Positions 45,950-58,419 of a DNA stretch of 64,000 nt are shown here, piece after piece. How positions within the stretch are numbered: position 1 is the stretch's first letter; every line of letters begins with the position of its first letter. Origin of the DNA: Tubiluchus corallicola (Eukaryota; Priapulida; Priapulimorpha; Priapulimorphida; Tubiluchidae); the NCBI GenBank assembly GCA_030141605.1, contig JAQGDQ010002368.1:250001-314000 (forward strand). The letters are read 5' to 3'. The translations under genes were made by a program, and so were the position numbers. A model generated the notes under the pieces. That model made no database searches, had not been told where the DNA came from, and saw only the letters and a program-made list of their open reading frames with translations.

Positions 45950-47325
45950 CAACACTTCGCCTGTTATCTTTTCACCAGTCTACTTTTTCGCCAGTTTACT
46001 TTTTTGCCAGTCTACTTTTTCGCCAATCTATCTTTTCGTCAGTGTATCGTGACTAACACTGACCTAGAAGTCACCATTGCCAATTAGGTGTCGATATGGT
46101 TTCATTTGAACACTTTGTGAACGGAAGATATAAGTCCTACAGAGGCGTGCCATAGCCATATATCGTTCGATTCGCAATAAAACGTAGAACCTGATGCACT
46201 GTGTCAAAATCGCTAGTCGCCTTTCATTTAGCCAGAAAATGGCAATAAATAGGATGTCCGGTCGAAAATTTGACATTCAGTATCTGCTGTTATTTTCGTT
46301 TTGCGATTTTAGTTTCTGAGATACGCATCTTTTTTTGGAATAACTCAAAAACTACACAGAGCTACTCCACTAAATTTGGTGTGTTTGTAGCTAGCGCCTG
46401 CTGACCTGCTTGAGTTATGAGCCAAAAATCATCCAAATATGTCCATCTTTGATAAATCTTAATTCCTACAAGAAACGCCACCTACCAAGATCGCGCTGAG
46501 TGGTGATTGTTCGATCAATAACTTGCTACCTAGCCGCCACCACCACCGGGCTGCTACGCTATGCACGTTTTTCTGGTACATGTCGGTACCATACTTATAC
46601 TATCAGGTTAGCAAGTATCGACATGGTTTCCTTTAAACGCTGTCTGAACGAAAACCGTAAGTCCCACAGAGACGTACCATATATCATTTGATTCGCAATG
46701 AAACGTAGAATGAGATGCGCTAAAAGTGCTAAAAGTTTTTACTCTGTTTTGTTTACCTAAAATAATTTTGTTTGCCGAAATTTGGCAAATTGCATAAACG
46801 AGATGTGACGAAGGTGTCGAAATGCCTAATTTGGGAATCCATATCTTATGCAAAAGTTTAGTTGAACTGTTTTATGATATAAAACCAAACTGTTTTGAAG
46901 TCAGATTTTACTTGTTTGTTCAATGTCACCGTTTTATGCATTACTATATCATGTAATTGAAGCCAAGTAGACGACATTTTTGGCTGTTGAGTTCGTCCAA
47001 GAATTCCGCTCTAACCTGTCGAGTTGTGCGGATGTTCTCTTGTGGTCGGTCTAGTAGTTATAGTGTTTGCTTGCAGAAAAGAAATCTGTCAGCATGGTGC
47101 ATGACATAGATGATAGCTGCTTGTTAACGATGATACTTTCCTGTTACTAACTGTTACTGATGATACTTACCTATTGCTCATGGAATTTATCTGACACTGA
47201 TGGTACTTACCTGTTACTGGCGCTACATACCGGCTGTCGATAATTTACCTGAATTTACATGTCGAAAAGGTAGAATGGCGAAAAAGTAGACTGACGAATT
47301 GTGGACTGGCGAAACGACATACAAT
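45950..47325. mobile_element. Candidate non-autonomous DNA element with inverted arrays of short repeats
   Basis: The left end (45950-46050) holds four or five tandem copies of an 18-base unit like AGTCTACTTTTTCGCC. The right end (about 47260-47322) holds the same unit inverted (GGCGAAAAAGTAGACTGACG ... GTGGACTGGCGAAACGACAT). Between them are two diverged ~110-bp direct copies (46090-46205 and 46615-46722: ATGGTTTC, AGTCCYACAGAG, GATTCGCAATRAAACGTAGA) and a TGATACTTACCTGTTACTG-rich stretch at 47125-47230. No transposase. Target duplication not identified. Confidence 0.6.
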
Positions 47326-47329
47326 CATT

Positions 47330-48980
47330 TGTGTTATGTCTTTATTATTATTATTATATTATTAGTATTTTTCATTGTTAAAAATGTTACAAACAATGTA
47401 CACATAGCATGCAAAGTTTGTAGGTGCTGATGATTTAGGAAACGTTATATTTTATACGTGAATTATTAACCTGATTCGTGAAAGAAATACTAGGGTGAAA
47501 ACTAATCTAATAACAAACGACAATCTGCTGTGACACAGAGAAAGCAAAAAAGCTCAAAAACTTGTTGCAATGCGCACTTTTTATCACGTTCAAGAGTTAA
47601 ACGCTAAGTACCAATAAATAATAGACTTCTATTAAACATCAACGTAGTGTGCTAAACCTGTTTTTGAGAATTGATACATTTGATGATAAAATTGTTTACG
47701 AAGCCAAACTTTTCCACATGGATCAGATTACTTTTAAAGGCAACAGCAATTTCATGTTGCCATGTTAACAAACATTTTTTTAATTTGTATCGTTGAAGGT
47801 AAAAGGTCGCGAAATTCTTGCCGAAAATTAAGAGTTTCAATAATTTGCTACACAACTAGAATGTGCTGCTCCACTGCGTTAACATCTGGTAAAGATTTAA
47901 GTGTGTTAATAGAAGCCATTGCTGAATAATCCTAACTTTATGTTTATTTATGGAACGAGTGACGTGTACTTGCACTTTCCGTCTATGTGTGTTTGCTGTA
48001 TTTAACATCAGATTTCAACTTTGTGGTGAACAGTTTTACCATGTTTTAAAGAATGATCTTAGCCATGTTATTTTTTATGGATTCTCCGCATAATAGGGAC
48101 TCACAAACTTCATAAACGTCTTAAGGTTTATTAATTTCATAAGCCACAAAGTTCAAAAACTCTTAATGAGGTGATGCTGATATAATGCATTGAGGCCGTG
48201 GAACTCACTTTTTTACTGGAACAACCACGTTGGTACATTATTTTAAAATGTTGGTCATAAAATATCGTACTTTTGTTTTAAGATTTTTTTAAAAGTATTT
48301 TAAAATAAAATGAGTTTAATTCATTTAAACAATACGCATGTATGCGTATACAATTTAAGCGTGTACTAAGCTGACAGTGACGGGGCCAATGTTAGCGTAG
48401 AATGAATTTCTGATAAACTCAGCATCGCAAACATACTATTTACCAAGTGTCTCCACTCGTCGAGAGTAGTACGTTGTAACAAAGATTTTCGAGATTAGTA
48501 TAATTATTATAACAAATTTTAGCGCCAAGTCGGACTTTGAAATAGCTAAAATTTAATAGCTTTTAACACTCAATGCTAACTGTTTATCCAAAAACTTGAA
48601 AGCTGCTGACTCGATAACTCACGTTCATTTCGTTATCCTTTCATCTACATATTGCTATTAAAATTAATTATGCTCTATTTACATTTTATTTTAATTCATT
48701 ATTGTTATAACCCGGGTTGGACACTATACATATTTCGCAGCAGTATGAGCCTAATCCCACAGAGCTATTTACTGTACGTCTTCCAATCTTCTAATTATTA
48801 AAACCCTGATGAAATTAAGCATTAATGCAAAATGCAGAGAGCAGCTAAGAAATCGTTTCCTGCGCAACCTCGAGGGTAATTTTGACAACTTACCAGCAAA
48901 TCTATGCTAAAGTAAAAGGTTAAAGGTATAATTGATATTATTTAGTGCATCACGATTGGTTTAGCAACTGGATTAGCAAA
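47330..48980. other. Non-coding, nothing recognised
   Basis: AT-rich; begins with a short ATT-rich stretch (47341-47370). No gene seen. Confidence 0.45.
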
Positions 48981-48984
48981 GTCG

Positions 48985-49330
48985 CTTGACAATTGGGTGA
49001 ACATCAGAGTGGTTCGTCGCGACCCAAGTTAAGCAACGCCGAGGTTAGTCAGTGAATGGATGCGTAGTGACATTCCATACTTGTTAGGGAGATATTCATT
49101 TGTCATACTAATTCTGTTTATTTACATCATTGAGGGAGGACATGACACCTGCGATCTTTATGATAAGGACCTCAATGTACTGCTATATATTTTTAGCGTA
49201 TGACCTCAATGCAGTGCTGATGATTTTTCGGATGATGATCGGTGAGATTGGCACCCGCAGCCTTTTGGTTGAGTTCACCTATTAAAGTAGCATGCTGTGC
49301 ACGTTAGAATTTCAAACCTTACGGGATAAG
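48985..49330 (+). mobile_element. 5S-rRNA-derived SINE (SINE3-like) copy
   Basis: 49024-49074 reads CCAAGTTAAGCAACGCCGAG then GTTAGTCAGTGAATGGATGC GTAGTGAC, which aligns with the 5S rRNA internal promoter region (AGTTAAGCAACG...GGTTAGTACTTGGATGGGTGACC). It is followed by GGGAGGACATGACACCTGCG, which I take as the SINE body. A decayed copy, not a 5S gene: both 5S ends are missing and the TGGATGGG box is altered. Limits approximate. Confidence 0.65.
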
Positions 49331-49503
49331 TGGCTACTGAATTACGGTTAAGACCGGGGTTAGAGCAAGCGGTACTTCGTTAAAACTTGTTTTCATTTTG
49401 CTAAATTTTATGACAAATTTATGGTTGTAGAAGCAATGTGCTGAAGGAGTTAAGGGAGGAAAATGTTTAGAGGAATTGGCTTTTAAACAAGAATGGTAAC
49501 GCA

Positions 49504-49532
49504 TTATTTATTTATTTATTCATTTATTTATC
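49504..49532. repeat. (ATTT)n microsatellite
   Basis: ATTTATTTATTTATTCATTT-type tract. It may be the A-rich tail of a minus-strand retroelement, since an open minus frame (49520-49741) runs into it, but no family motif is visible. Confidence 0.85.
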
Positions 49533-49539
49533 AAATCAT

Positions 49540-52500
49540 ATTTATCAAAAAATACATACGGTATTATAACCCTTAGAAGCAGCCATGCTGGATGCAGCTG
49601 TTTTAAGAATGAATCTCGCACTAAAAGTATTATACGAGGGAACACAAAGCGCACATCTTTCAGCAAATTTGAACATTCATGATCTGCTATTTTAGAGGAA
49701 CTGGCGTCAAAAATGCTCCAAAGAAAGTTGTGTACGCGCAACGTATTTTAACATAATTGTGGATGACCATAAATAATTATATATTACAAATATCTAACAC
49801 TTTTGCACGGAGATTTCGCTCCAGATTTGCCGAAAACAGAGTAGAAGTAGTAAGTAGTAAATTTATTGACTGGTGATAGTCCACTAAAAACAGTTACAAG
49901 TAATTTCAAAAATTGCAAGTTTGGTTGAGCTAATGCTACCCATCCACCAAAGATCAATGATGTGTGCACTCTCCACGTAGTGCCTTTTTTACTGTGAGAA
50001 GCTGCTAAGAATAAGATAAGGAATGTCCTTACTGAGATGAAGATATTTGCTGAAAATCGACTATATTTTGGAAGTGAGAAATTAACAGCCTCGAAATTTG
50101 AGCCAGTAGGCCAAAAAAACATAAAGATGGTTTGAATTTATCGCCATAGCAAATATTTTAAGGTATTTTATTCATTAAATATAATGGCTTCGTGAATGAC
50201 GTTTTTAATTCAAGAACAGCTGCCGTAGAAACGATAATTCTGCAATTCTGAATTATTTCACGATTGTGCTACATGTATTAAATTAAATGTGACATTCAGA
50301 AATATAAACGTATCTAGGCAATTTCATTTTATTAGTGATTAAGCTTATCCGTGAGGTGCACGTTAATATTTGTTAATGTTTTGAAAATTAAGTAAGCATT
50401 TAAAGCGCTGCTGGGAAATGATTTACTGTTGAAATGTTATAGGTCTTCGCATACAATGAACGAATAAAATATTGGAAAGGACAAGCCTTATCACTCAGTG
50501 GACAATATTAGAAATGTCACATGATCTCTGACTTGCTTCCTCGACTACATGAATGTGGTGCACCCGATAACGCGTATCGATTAAGTGAACTTAGAATTTT
50601 GTATTAAAATTTGCAGATGTATATTGAACTGAATTCGACTTGGCTCGGGAGTCAGAGGGTCGAATTCCAGATGGTATGGCGGTCTTTATGACAATGATCC
50701 GCATTATGATGAACCAAAGGTTGGCTTAATTAGTAATGAATTGTTTACCATGTACCTTTTGTAACAAGTCATCTACCACACACAAAAGACACAAAATAAA
50801 ACACTAGATTAACACTGTGACAATTTTTATTGCCTGCACTAATAACAGAAAAAAAGAAGAAATACTCAAAAAACTAAGTAAGTTGAGTAACAGATCTCAG
50901 ATACTAGGTGCACCTGTGTCAGAAATCAAGGCTGTGGTGACCTCTACACGCTTTTATACGTCAGCTGGCTTTTCACGCCTCGTGTTGTCCAAACAAGACG
51001 TCTGGATCTATAAGGAAGGGGTGAGTCGCTACTGAGGTGGAAGCAGGACGTGCAGAAAGCCCTATGCCTGAACCGACACAGGTGTCTGCGTAACAATATT
51101 ATTATAGAAATATATAGACAGAAGTATAACTAATTCATAATGCGTAGGATCCGTCCACAATAAGCACTGCATAATATTTTGGAATGGGGTATGCGCTGAA
51201 ATGTTCTGGGAATGTGATTCTTGAGGCTCAAATGTTTTGGAATTGCGTTTTTCATTTTAAAGAATAGCTTATCAGATTCAACAGTAGGAGTAGGTGTAAG
51301 CTAAGCCTTTGTTTACTTCGAAAAAAACGATGTACCAGAATTATGTGTTATGTTCTGTTGGCCATTTTAATAAATCAGTTCGTAGTGTCATGTTTCAGCT
51401 AACGTTAGTGGTCTAAGATATATAACGACCAGTATCCAGCACAAAGGAAACGGTATTGCGATCGTAATTAACAGTATAATTTTTGCGATAACTAAGAACG
51501 TACTGCAAATGTGAACACTATAACAGGCTGTAGTAGAATAATCTAAAGCATTGTTGAATTAACCTGTTTACTGATTTTGCATAGTTGGCTCAATGTTACA
51601 GGAAATTAAACTTCTTTCCTAAGTGTTATGTTTACAAATTAACTTGTCAATTGTTCATGTATAGAAGTCTAAAACTCTAAGCCTTATCTCTGGATTGTAA
51701 TGGAGCCAATTGTTTTATCCAATTAAGTATTAACCAATTACTCTTTTATTAGCACCTTGCATATGCTTGTTTTCCCACTATTTGTGCACAGGTTTGGAGA
51801 TACGTGAACCTATAACGTAAACTGCTAGTTTGATGAAAAATTAAGAATCATCAAATGTGTGTCATTAAGAAATCATTAAGAATCATGTGCTAGATTAAAA
51901 ATGTGGTTTGTTTACAGTTAGTAATGATGTACTATTTATGACGTACTAACTTGAAATGCGATCGTTTGTTCCAATTTGTAACCGTTGTTCATTATGCTGC
52001 AAGCGCAATAATCACCATTTGTCACAACGCTTTAATGCTCGTGTTTATCGTTTTATTTTACAGCTAGGAATGAAATGTAGATCTTACAACAACACTAAAT
52101 TAAATTTACAATTTCATTCTAGCTACACTAAGGTAACAAAGGAGACTCTACCGTTGGTTTAAATAAGTATTTATTATAACAACATTTTGCACATATTGCA
52201 GTCCATGAAACCGCAGGCAAGCCTATTTACAGTTGTCCTGGCTGTTGATGAAGCATCAAAAACTTATAGTGAAATTACAGTAATAATATTTATTTCAGTC
52301 TGCAAGGTTTGTATAAATCTTTGGTAAACTACGTAAATTGAAATATATTAAGGTATTAATCCTGCACTACATCAACTTCTTAAAAAACTCAGATTTTTCG
52401 AGTAATGATGCAGAATGGCTGTACCTTAGACGAACCAGTAAAATAACAAAATAACCTTGAGTCCAATTGCTTTAGAAGTAAAAACTGTAAGCCGGTAGGC

Positions 52501-55500
52501 ACTGGATTGTTATGCTTTTACTATGCTGTGCTGTTTATCTGCTTATTTTCTGTTTGTTGTGTTATGTTTTATGTTTTGACTTTTTATGCTACTGTGTGAT
52601 CTGCTTAACATCTGTTTTTTTATTGAGGGCTGATACGTTTTCAAGTTTTTGCTATGCATTTGCTCAATAAGCTCCAGTGATAACTGAGGAGCAGTGACTG
52701 AAACTTACTTTATAAGTTCTTTCGAATGACTATACATATAATTTAGTTTATTGTTAGCTTCGTATTCTGTGTTTTCATTTTGTGTAGTAAAATAGTCGCC
52801 ATTTTAAACTGCAATTTTAGTTACAGTTTAAAAAGCCAACAATTTTGTTACTTTGCCGTATGCAACCTTCAGTGGAGCAACCCGTAATCAGTAATGAGAA
52901 AGTGTATTAATTTCGATGAATAAGTTCTCAAAAATGGTTACAGGTTACTTCAAATCACTTCAAATGGCACATTAGGAAATGTGACCAGACGGAACAGCCT
53001 AATGTATAATGCGTCTGTTTTCCATCTGTGAAGTTCCAAGTACGATACCGGGTCATACCAACGATTTTTAAAAGTGGTGTATTCTTTTGCGTTGCCTGTC
53101 GTGTGGTATATAGGGTAAAAGTGGGGTAGTAATAATCTTTGTTATGTAACTGCAGTTTATTTGCAGTAGGCAAAAAGCTTTTTAATTTACGTTAACTGTT
53201 TAACATGAAAGCCGACTTTAAATAGAGGTTATTATTGTTATTATCATAAATAAAATTTACTGCAAGTAAGAGCAATACCAGAAAAATACAGGTCAGATAG
53301 TAACTGCTAATAATGAGTACACATTGTCTGATGTCGCCGTTGTCGCCTATCCCATCATAACTCTATCCAGGGACCTCTATATTTGCTCCATTTAACGTAT
53401 TTTGTTGTTGTTGTTTATGCCATTAATTTAGTCTTATCCACGTTGAGCATAGCTCATAAGTTAAATTCTTCTGCTGCGCTCATAGCGTTGTAATGCACTG
53501 TTTAATTGTAATTTTATAACTTTTATTTTTGTATTTCTGCTAAAAGGATGAATAATTAAATCTAAACCTAAATCTACATCCATCATCATTTAACTCACCT
53601 GTGATTCATGCTCGCATTTTCCACGTACCGTGCAACCTAAAAAAGTTACTAACAGCAGTGAAGTTTTAAACTGTAACCAAATGCCTTCGGTGCAGTGTCA
53701 TTTTTGGTATAGAATGACAGGCAAACGAAGTGATAAATTCACTCTGTAGACGAAACAGAGTTAGTGGATGCTTAAATTATTAGTAAAGTAAATATTTTCA
53801 CTGGCGTACTGGAGCGTGTGAACCTAACCTCATTTGCTGCTTAATAGAATGCTGCAAGAATAACAATGACTGCCAGTTTTACACAATTGGTTTAATGTAA
53901 GAAGAAACCGTCACTCTGGTAAAAAATTCCGCAATTTTCATGTACTAGTTGATGAGATGTGTGCGCAACTTCGCCGCCCGTCACAGCGCGTCACTTTTCG
54001 TCGCGCGAATGAGTTTATGTCATCTCCATCACAATCTTATATGTATAGCTTCAGCTTCGTGTAGAGGAAACCGCTGCATTGTAGGGATTCAGCGGCGAGT
54101 AATGTAAACACATCCCCAAGCCATTGAGGGATGCCTGAACATCGCTCATTTAATACCGCATGTGAAAATCCCATTAAAATTTCATCAGTCACTGAGTACT
54201 CAATGCAAATTTAAACATACTCTGAGTGCAGCTTTGCGATCTGGGCGGATCCCTGAAAATTACAAGTGGACGTTCCTGTTTATTTTAAGTCGATGGCTTC
54301 TTAGCTGTATAAACAAACCCAAGAAAATGATGGTGTTCAAGTTCCCGTGCGTCAGTTCTCGAAAATAGTTAATTAGCATTTCGAGTTGCTAAATTAGTTT
54401 AATATTGTAGACCTTGGTTGCTTACTTTAGTTAACACAATGGGATTTTTTATTTGGTGTCAGTGCTTAGTCACCCTAGAAAACAACCTTAGCAAAGGACT
54501 TAAATAGTGTAAAAGTTTCGAAAAAACGACTCACACGTAATGAGATTTTTATATATCTTTACCAAATGTATCTTTTTTCATATTGGAGCTAAAATAATTT
54601 GTGGTGCAAAGACAGTTGCCTTGGAAAATGTACCTAGTCACGACAACGATATACACTGGTGCTATACACCTGTAATGTTGAATTTTAATCTTTCTTTTCC
54701 ACGTATGGCCGGAAATCTTCGATTGCGAAACGAGTATGGACAATGAAAATGTTTATAGTGATTAGTAATTTTTATAGTGATTAATAAAAAATAATGGAAA
54801 TTACCAAACAATTTCGAAAATTTCGAAGTGTAAGCCCTCGCAGCGACTCTTTCTTGTTAAAATTGATTTACTACCTGATCAGTCATTGTCATTCAGAACA
54901 GCAACCTAGTACAGGACAATTACATGTCTTATTACTTACTTCATGATATATTGCTCATCCTTAGAGTACAGTAAAGTAATCAGTTATTTACATGTATAAC
55001 ACTTACTCTTTACGTTCAAGCACACTTTCAGCGATGGGTTGTGGTTCGGCCTAGAAATTTAAATCAGCAACCTATATCTTGTCGTTGCTTGGTATCAACG
55101 TCAATTTTTGCTTTTCTTTGCAAGTTTACCTGATATATTATGGCCAGTAGATGAATGAAAGCCTGTTATTGAAAGCCTATTGCACACTTTCTCTCTTAGC
55201 CGTTATATAATTATAGGATTAAATGTGGTGCTTCTTTTCAGCTTTCCTTTCATATTACAAACACGGTAGTTGCACGTGCCAGACAGCCTTCTAAACATTT
55301 CAATCAGCAAGAGGAAAATATCTGCAAATGTGTGACATTGATATTGACAAGTTGATTGGAACACCTGTATCTTTGTTCTACTGTAAAGATTTGAACAGTT
55401 GGCTTCATCCTTGCTGTGCATGTGTGAGTGCGTGCAAATGTAAATGCTTCTTTGTGACCTGCAATGTCGGGCCAGCAATTTAAATGATAGAGTGGCGATC

Positions 55501-57545
55501 TGTGCAATGTTCTGGGTTAATGTCCCATTTGGTTTGGCCCACAATTTTTCATCTATCTATACAAGCTGTCCGAATATAGAAGGAAAGCAATTCAATAGTG
55601 TATACGTGTGCAAAAGATTTATAAACTTTGGTTCAAAATCGACTGTTTTTCAAAACAATCTGCATGCAGACTCGAAAATTCATGGATGCATGGGCGGTAC
55701 AAATGTGCAGAATACTCCAGATCCACCTGGCACAATATTTTAGTCAATGTTAATTATATGCATTTATAAGCAGATTTCACACCCATGCCCAAACGTTTTC
55801 CTTGCAAATGAACCAACGGCGAGATTAATTGAAAACAGCAAAAATGACTTGCAATTTCAATTAGTGATTTACAAAAACTGTATAAAATACTGAACTGAGC
55901 ATAACTTATTCAAAATACTGAACTGAACATAACTTATTCATTGAAATGGTGGATCTTCACCAGAACATACCTGCTTTTAGACTGCGCAGTCAGTACGTGG
56001 CATTTGTTTGTAAGCGAGCAAAGCCGCATTCCGTGTCACGTGTAATTGATATGTATGCTTGGTGACAGCAGCTGTTTGTGCTTTCTGTTTTGTTTTGTAT
56101 TCTCGTCACAGTTTGATCATGGAATTAGACGTAAACAGATTGGATTGTTTGCCAAAATGAACCACATGAAATGAATGAGTGTGACAGGTTTCACTTAAAT
56201 TTGTTATAATTTAAAATTCCGATTCTGAGTATCAGGCTGCCAGTTCATATAAAATATGTGTAGAGAGGTCATATTTATATCCGAACGTGGTTAAGATACT
56301 TCAGTCTATGCGGTGTCTCATTTTTGAGCATTAGCTTTGCAGCTGATCCAGATTTCGGCACAACTACAACCGTTCACCTTAATTTGATCTTGCGATTAAG
56401 TGCTGGATTTAAGTTTGCTGTCAGTCGAAGTGTTTCAAAACATAGTATTTATGGGTAAAAAGTAAACACTTTTCTCGATGTGCCGTTCTTATGATACAAG
56501 CTACGCTACTAGAAGGAATTACATAGTTGTGATAGACGATGACTTACTATATCAGTGAACTGACAAGCAGAAATTATTAAGAGAAAACCAAACAATAGAT
56601 ATATATTCCATTTTTGGGTGACAATAAATAAGAACCACATTGTTCCCCCAGCAAAAGAAATACTAATGTTTTCACTTCCAATAAATAGGATTATAGACAC
56701 CGCTGGATGCGTATAATTGATTAAATGAGAATGGTGAAATACTGTCCAACCCGAAAATACAGAAAAAAAACCTCACAGAAACTTAGAGAAAAGCTTAAAA
56801 TACCTAAAAAGGACAGTCACCACAACCAGTTTTCGATAATTAACAAAACTGGAAAAGTAAATCGAAAGATACTTTATTGTGTTAACCTGATGGTAACTTT
56901 GTGTGGTGTTTTTCCCTCTTTTCTAATTCACTTGTAGTCTGTTTGTTGAAAGTATGATAATAAATAATAGTTGACATAAGAGGTTTATTTTTTATCGATT
57001 ACTGCTGAAGAATCCATATTTTGTGGTTATTATTTACCGAGTGCACCCTTATCATCGGCGAAGAGTAAATCATAATCAATTGGATTTTCTTTCGATTTTT
57101 GGTTTTACTGACTGGCTTCTTTCGTCCCGCGAGTTCGTTAGGAAACCTCAAGAAGCGCGCCAGCTGCTATAAAGTGCAAGTCTTGGAAAATTTATAATCA
57201 AAGACTCGTCGAAAATGGAATTTGATTAAATTAGGGTTAACTAACCATTTGAAAGCGGGATAGAACCGGAAACATGCCATCTTCTACACTGGAATTAAAG
57301 TTAGTAAATGCACTATCACCAGTGGGATTCTTACATTTGAGGTATTATTAAGCAAGTATACTGTCTTCTTTCATCTTAGTGATTAAAACTAAAAGAGCAT
57401 TCACATAGGATATTGGTCCTGTTACTGCTGAACTACAATAACAAAGTTTTGGCTTTCAGGGTGAGGATGATTAGTTGCATAACTCTACATCACGTCCGTC
57501 CGCACTACGTCCTTAATGCAAATCACAGAAAGACAAATGGAGTAC
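49540..57545. other. Long intergenic stretch, no gene recognised
   Basis: Open frames up to 113 codons occur (49784-50122 minus, 55203-55544 minus, 55444-55743 plus), but none has a family motif or convincing splice-flanked structure. 53540-53590 (AATTAAATCTAAACCTAAATC) looks like a short tail of an unidentified retroelement. Confidence 0.5.
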
Positions 57546-57548
57546 AAG

Positions 57549-57561
57549 AAGAGAGAGAGAA
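57549..57561. repeat. Short (GA)n at a LINE-like 3' end
   Basis: AAGAGAGAGAGA followed at once by ATTAATAAAAAAATAAATAT, the same arrangement as at 32996/32997. Confidence 0.8.
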
Positions 57562-58110
57562 TTAATAAAAAAATAAATATCTTTTATTTTACATTATATT
57601 TACATAACGCAAATTCCTCTAACTGTAGGGTAACCTAACAAAAATTAAATCACGACTGTGTAAAAACTATATAACCTATGTCAATATTAATCACATCCAA
57701 AATTGTGAGGTAAGGTTTGTTAATCACAAGTGGTGTTTGACACAGAAATGTGTATTAAGAAAAATTATCGATGAAATGGTATTTCATGTAATTAGCTAGG
57801 AATACAAGGTAGTATGCACAACAAGGCATGGTAATTTTCTGAACGACAGCTTTGAATAGTTATGCAATTAATTTAAATGTCAAATTATAGCTGATTACTT
57901 ACTAAACAAAGCGCGCAATTCTGACTATATTGCCAATACATTCCACATTACAGGTTATAAGGTTATGGTCAAGTTATCGTTAATAAACAAGTATGTTTTT
58001 GAGAACTCATTTACAATTTCAAAAAATATATTGCAGGCATTTATACCTCTGTCTATGAGCATGTGATTAATATTGTTTCCGATGATGAAATGAAACCATA
58101 TTTTGCATTT
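57562..58110 (-). mobile_element. Possible 5'-truncated LINE copy related to the 33-38 kb element
   Basis: The 3' end region (TTTTATTTTACATTATATTT ACATAACGCAAATTCCTCTA ACTGTAGGG on +) resembles the 3' end of the large LINE (TTTATTATATATATTAACAT ... CATAAATTCCCTCTATTTGC AGGGA). At about 58010-58070 the minus strand reads GINACNIFFEIVNEFSK, weakly like AINAFVEIVKNAK at the end of ORF2. Decayed; related rather than identical. Confidence 0.45.
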
Positions 58111-58111
58111 T

Positions 58112-58207
58112 CACTAGATACACCAACATTGCAGATGAACTTACACTAGATACACCAACATTGCAGATGAACTTACACTAGATACACCAACATTGCAGAT
58201 GAACTTA
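58112..58207. repeat. Exact 32-bp unit repeated three times
   Basis: CACTAGATACACCAACATTG CAGATGAACTTA occurs three times head to tail without a mismatch, implying recent expansion. Confidence 0.97.
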
Positions 58208-58244
58208 GGTTACACTACGTTTTAGTATGTGTGCAGGCTTGTGT

Positions 58245-58417
<173 letters not shown>

Positions 58418-58419
58418 CT

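Noticed and set aside
50600-50700. GGGTCGAATTCC, like a tRNA B box
   Set aside because: No A box at the right distance and no cloverleaf; no tRNA or tRNA-SINE can be supported.
50760-51095. Possible LTR (TGTAACAAG ... GCGTAACA, with TATAAAA and AATAAAA on the minus strand)
   Set aside because: The flanks CCTTT and ATATT do not form a target duplication and the terminal inversion is only 5 of 6.
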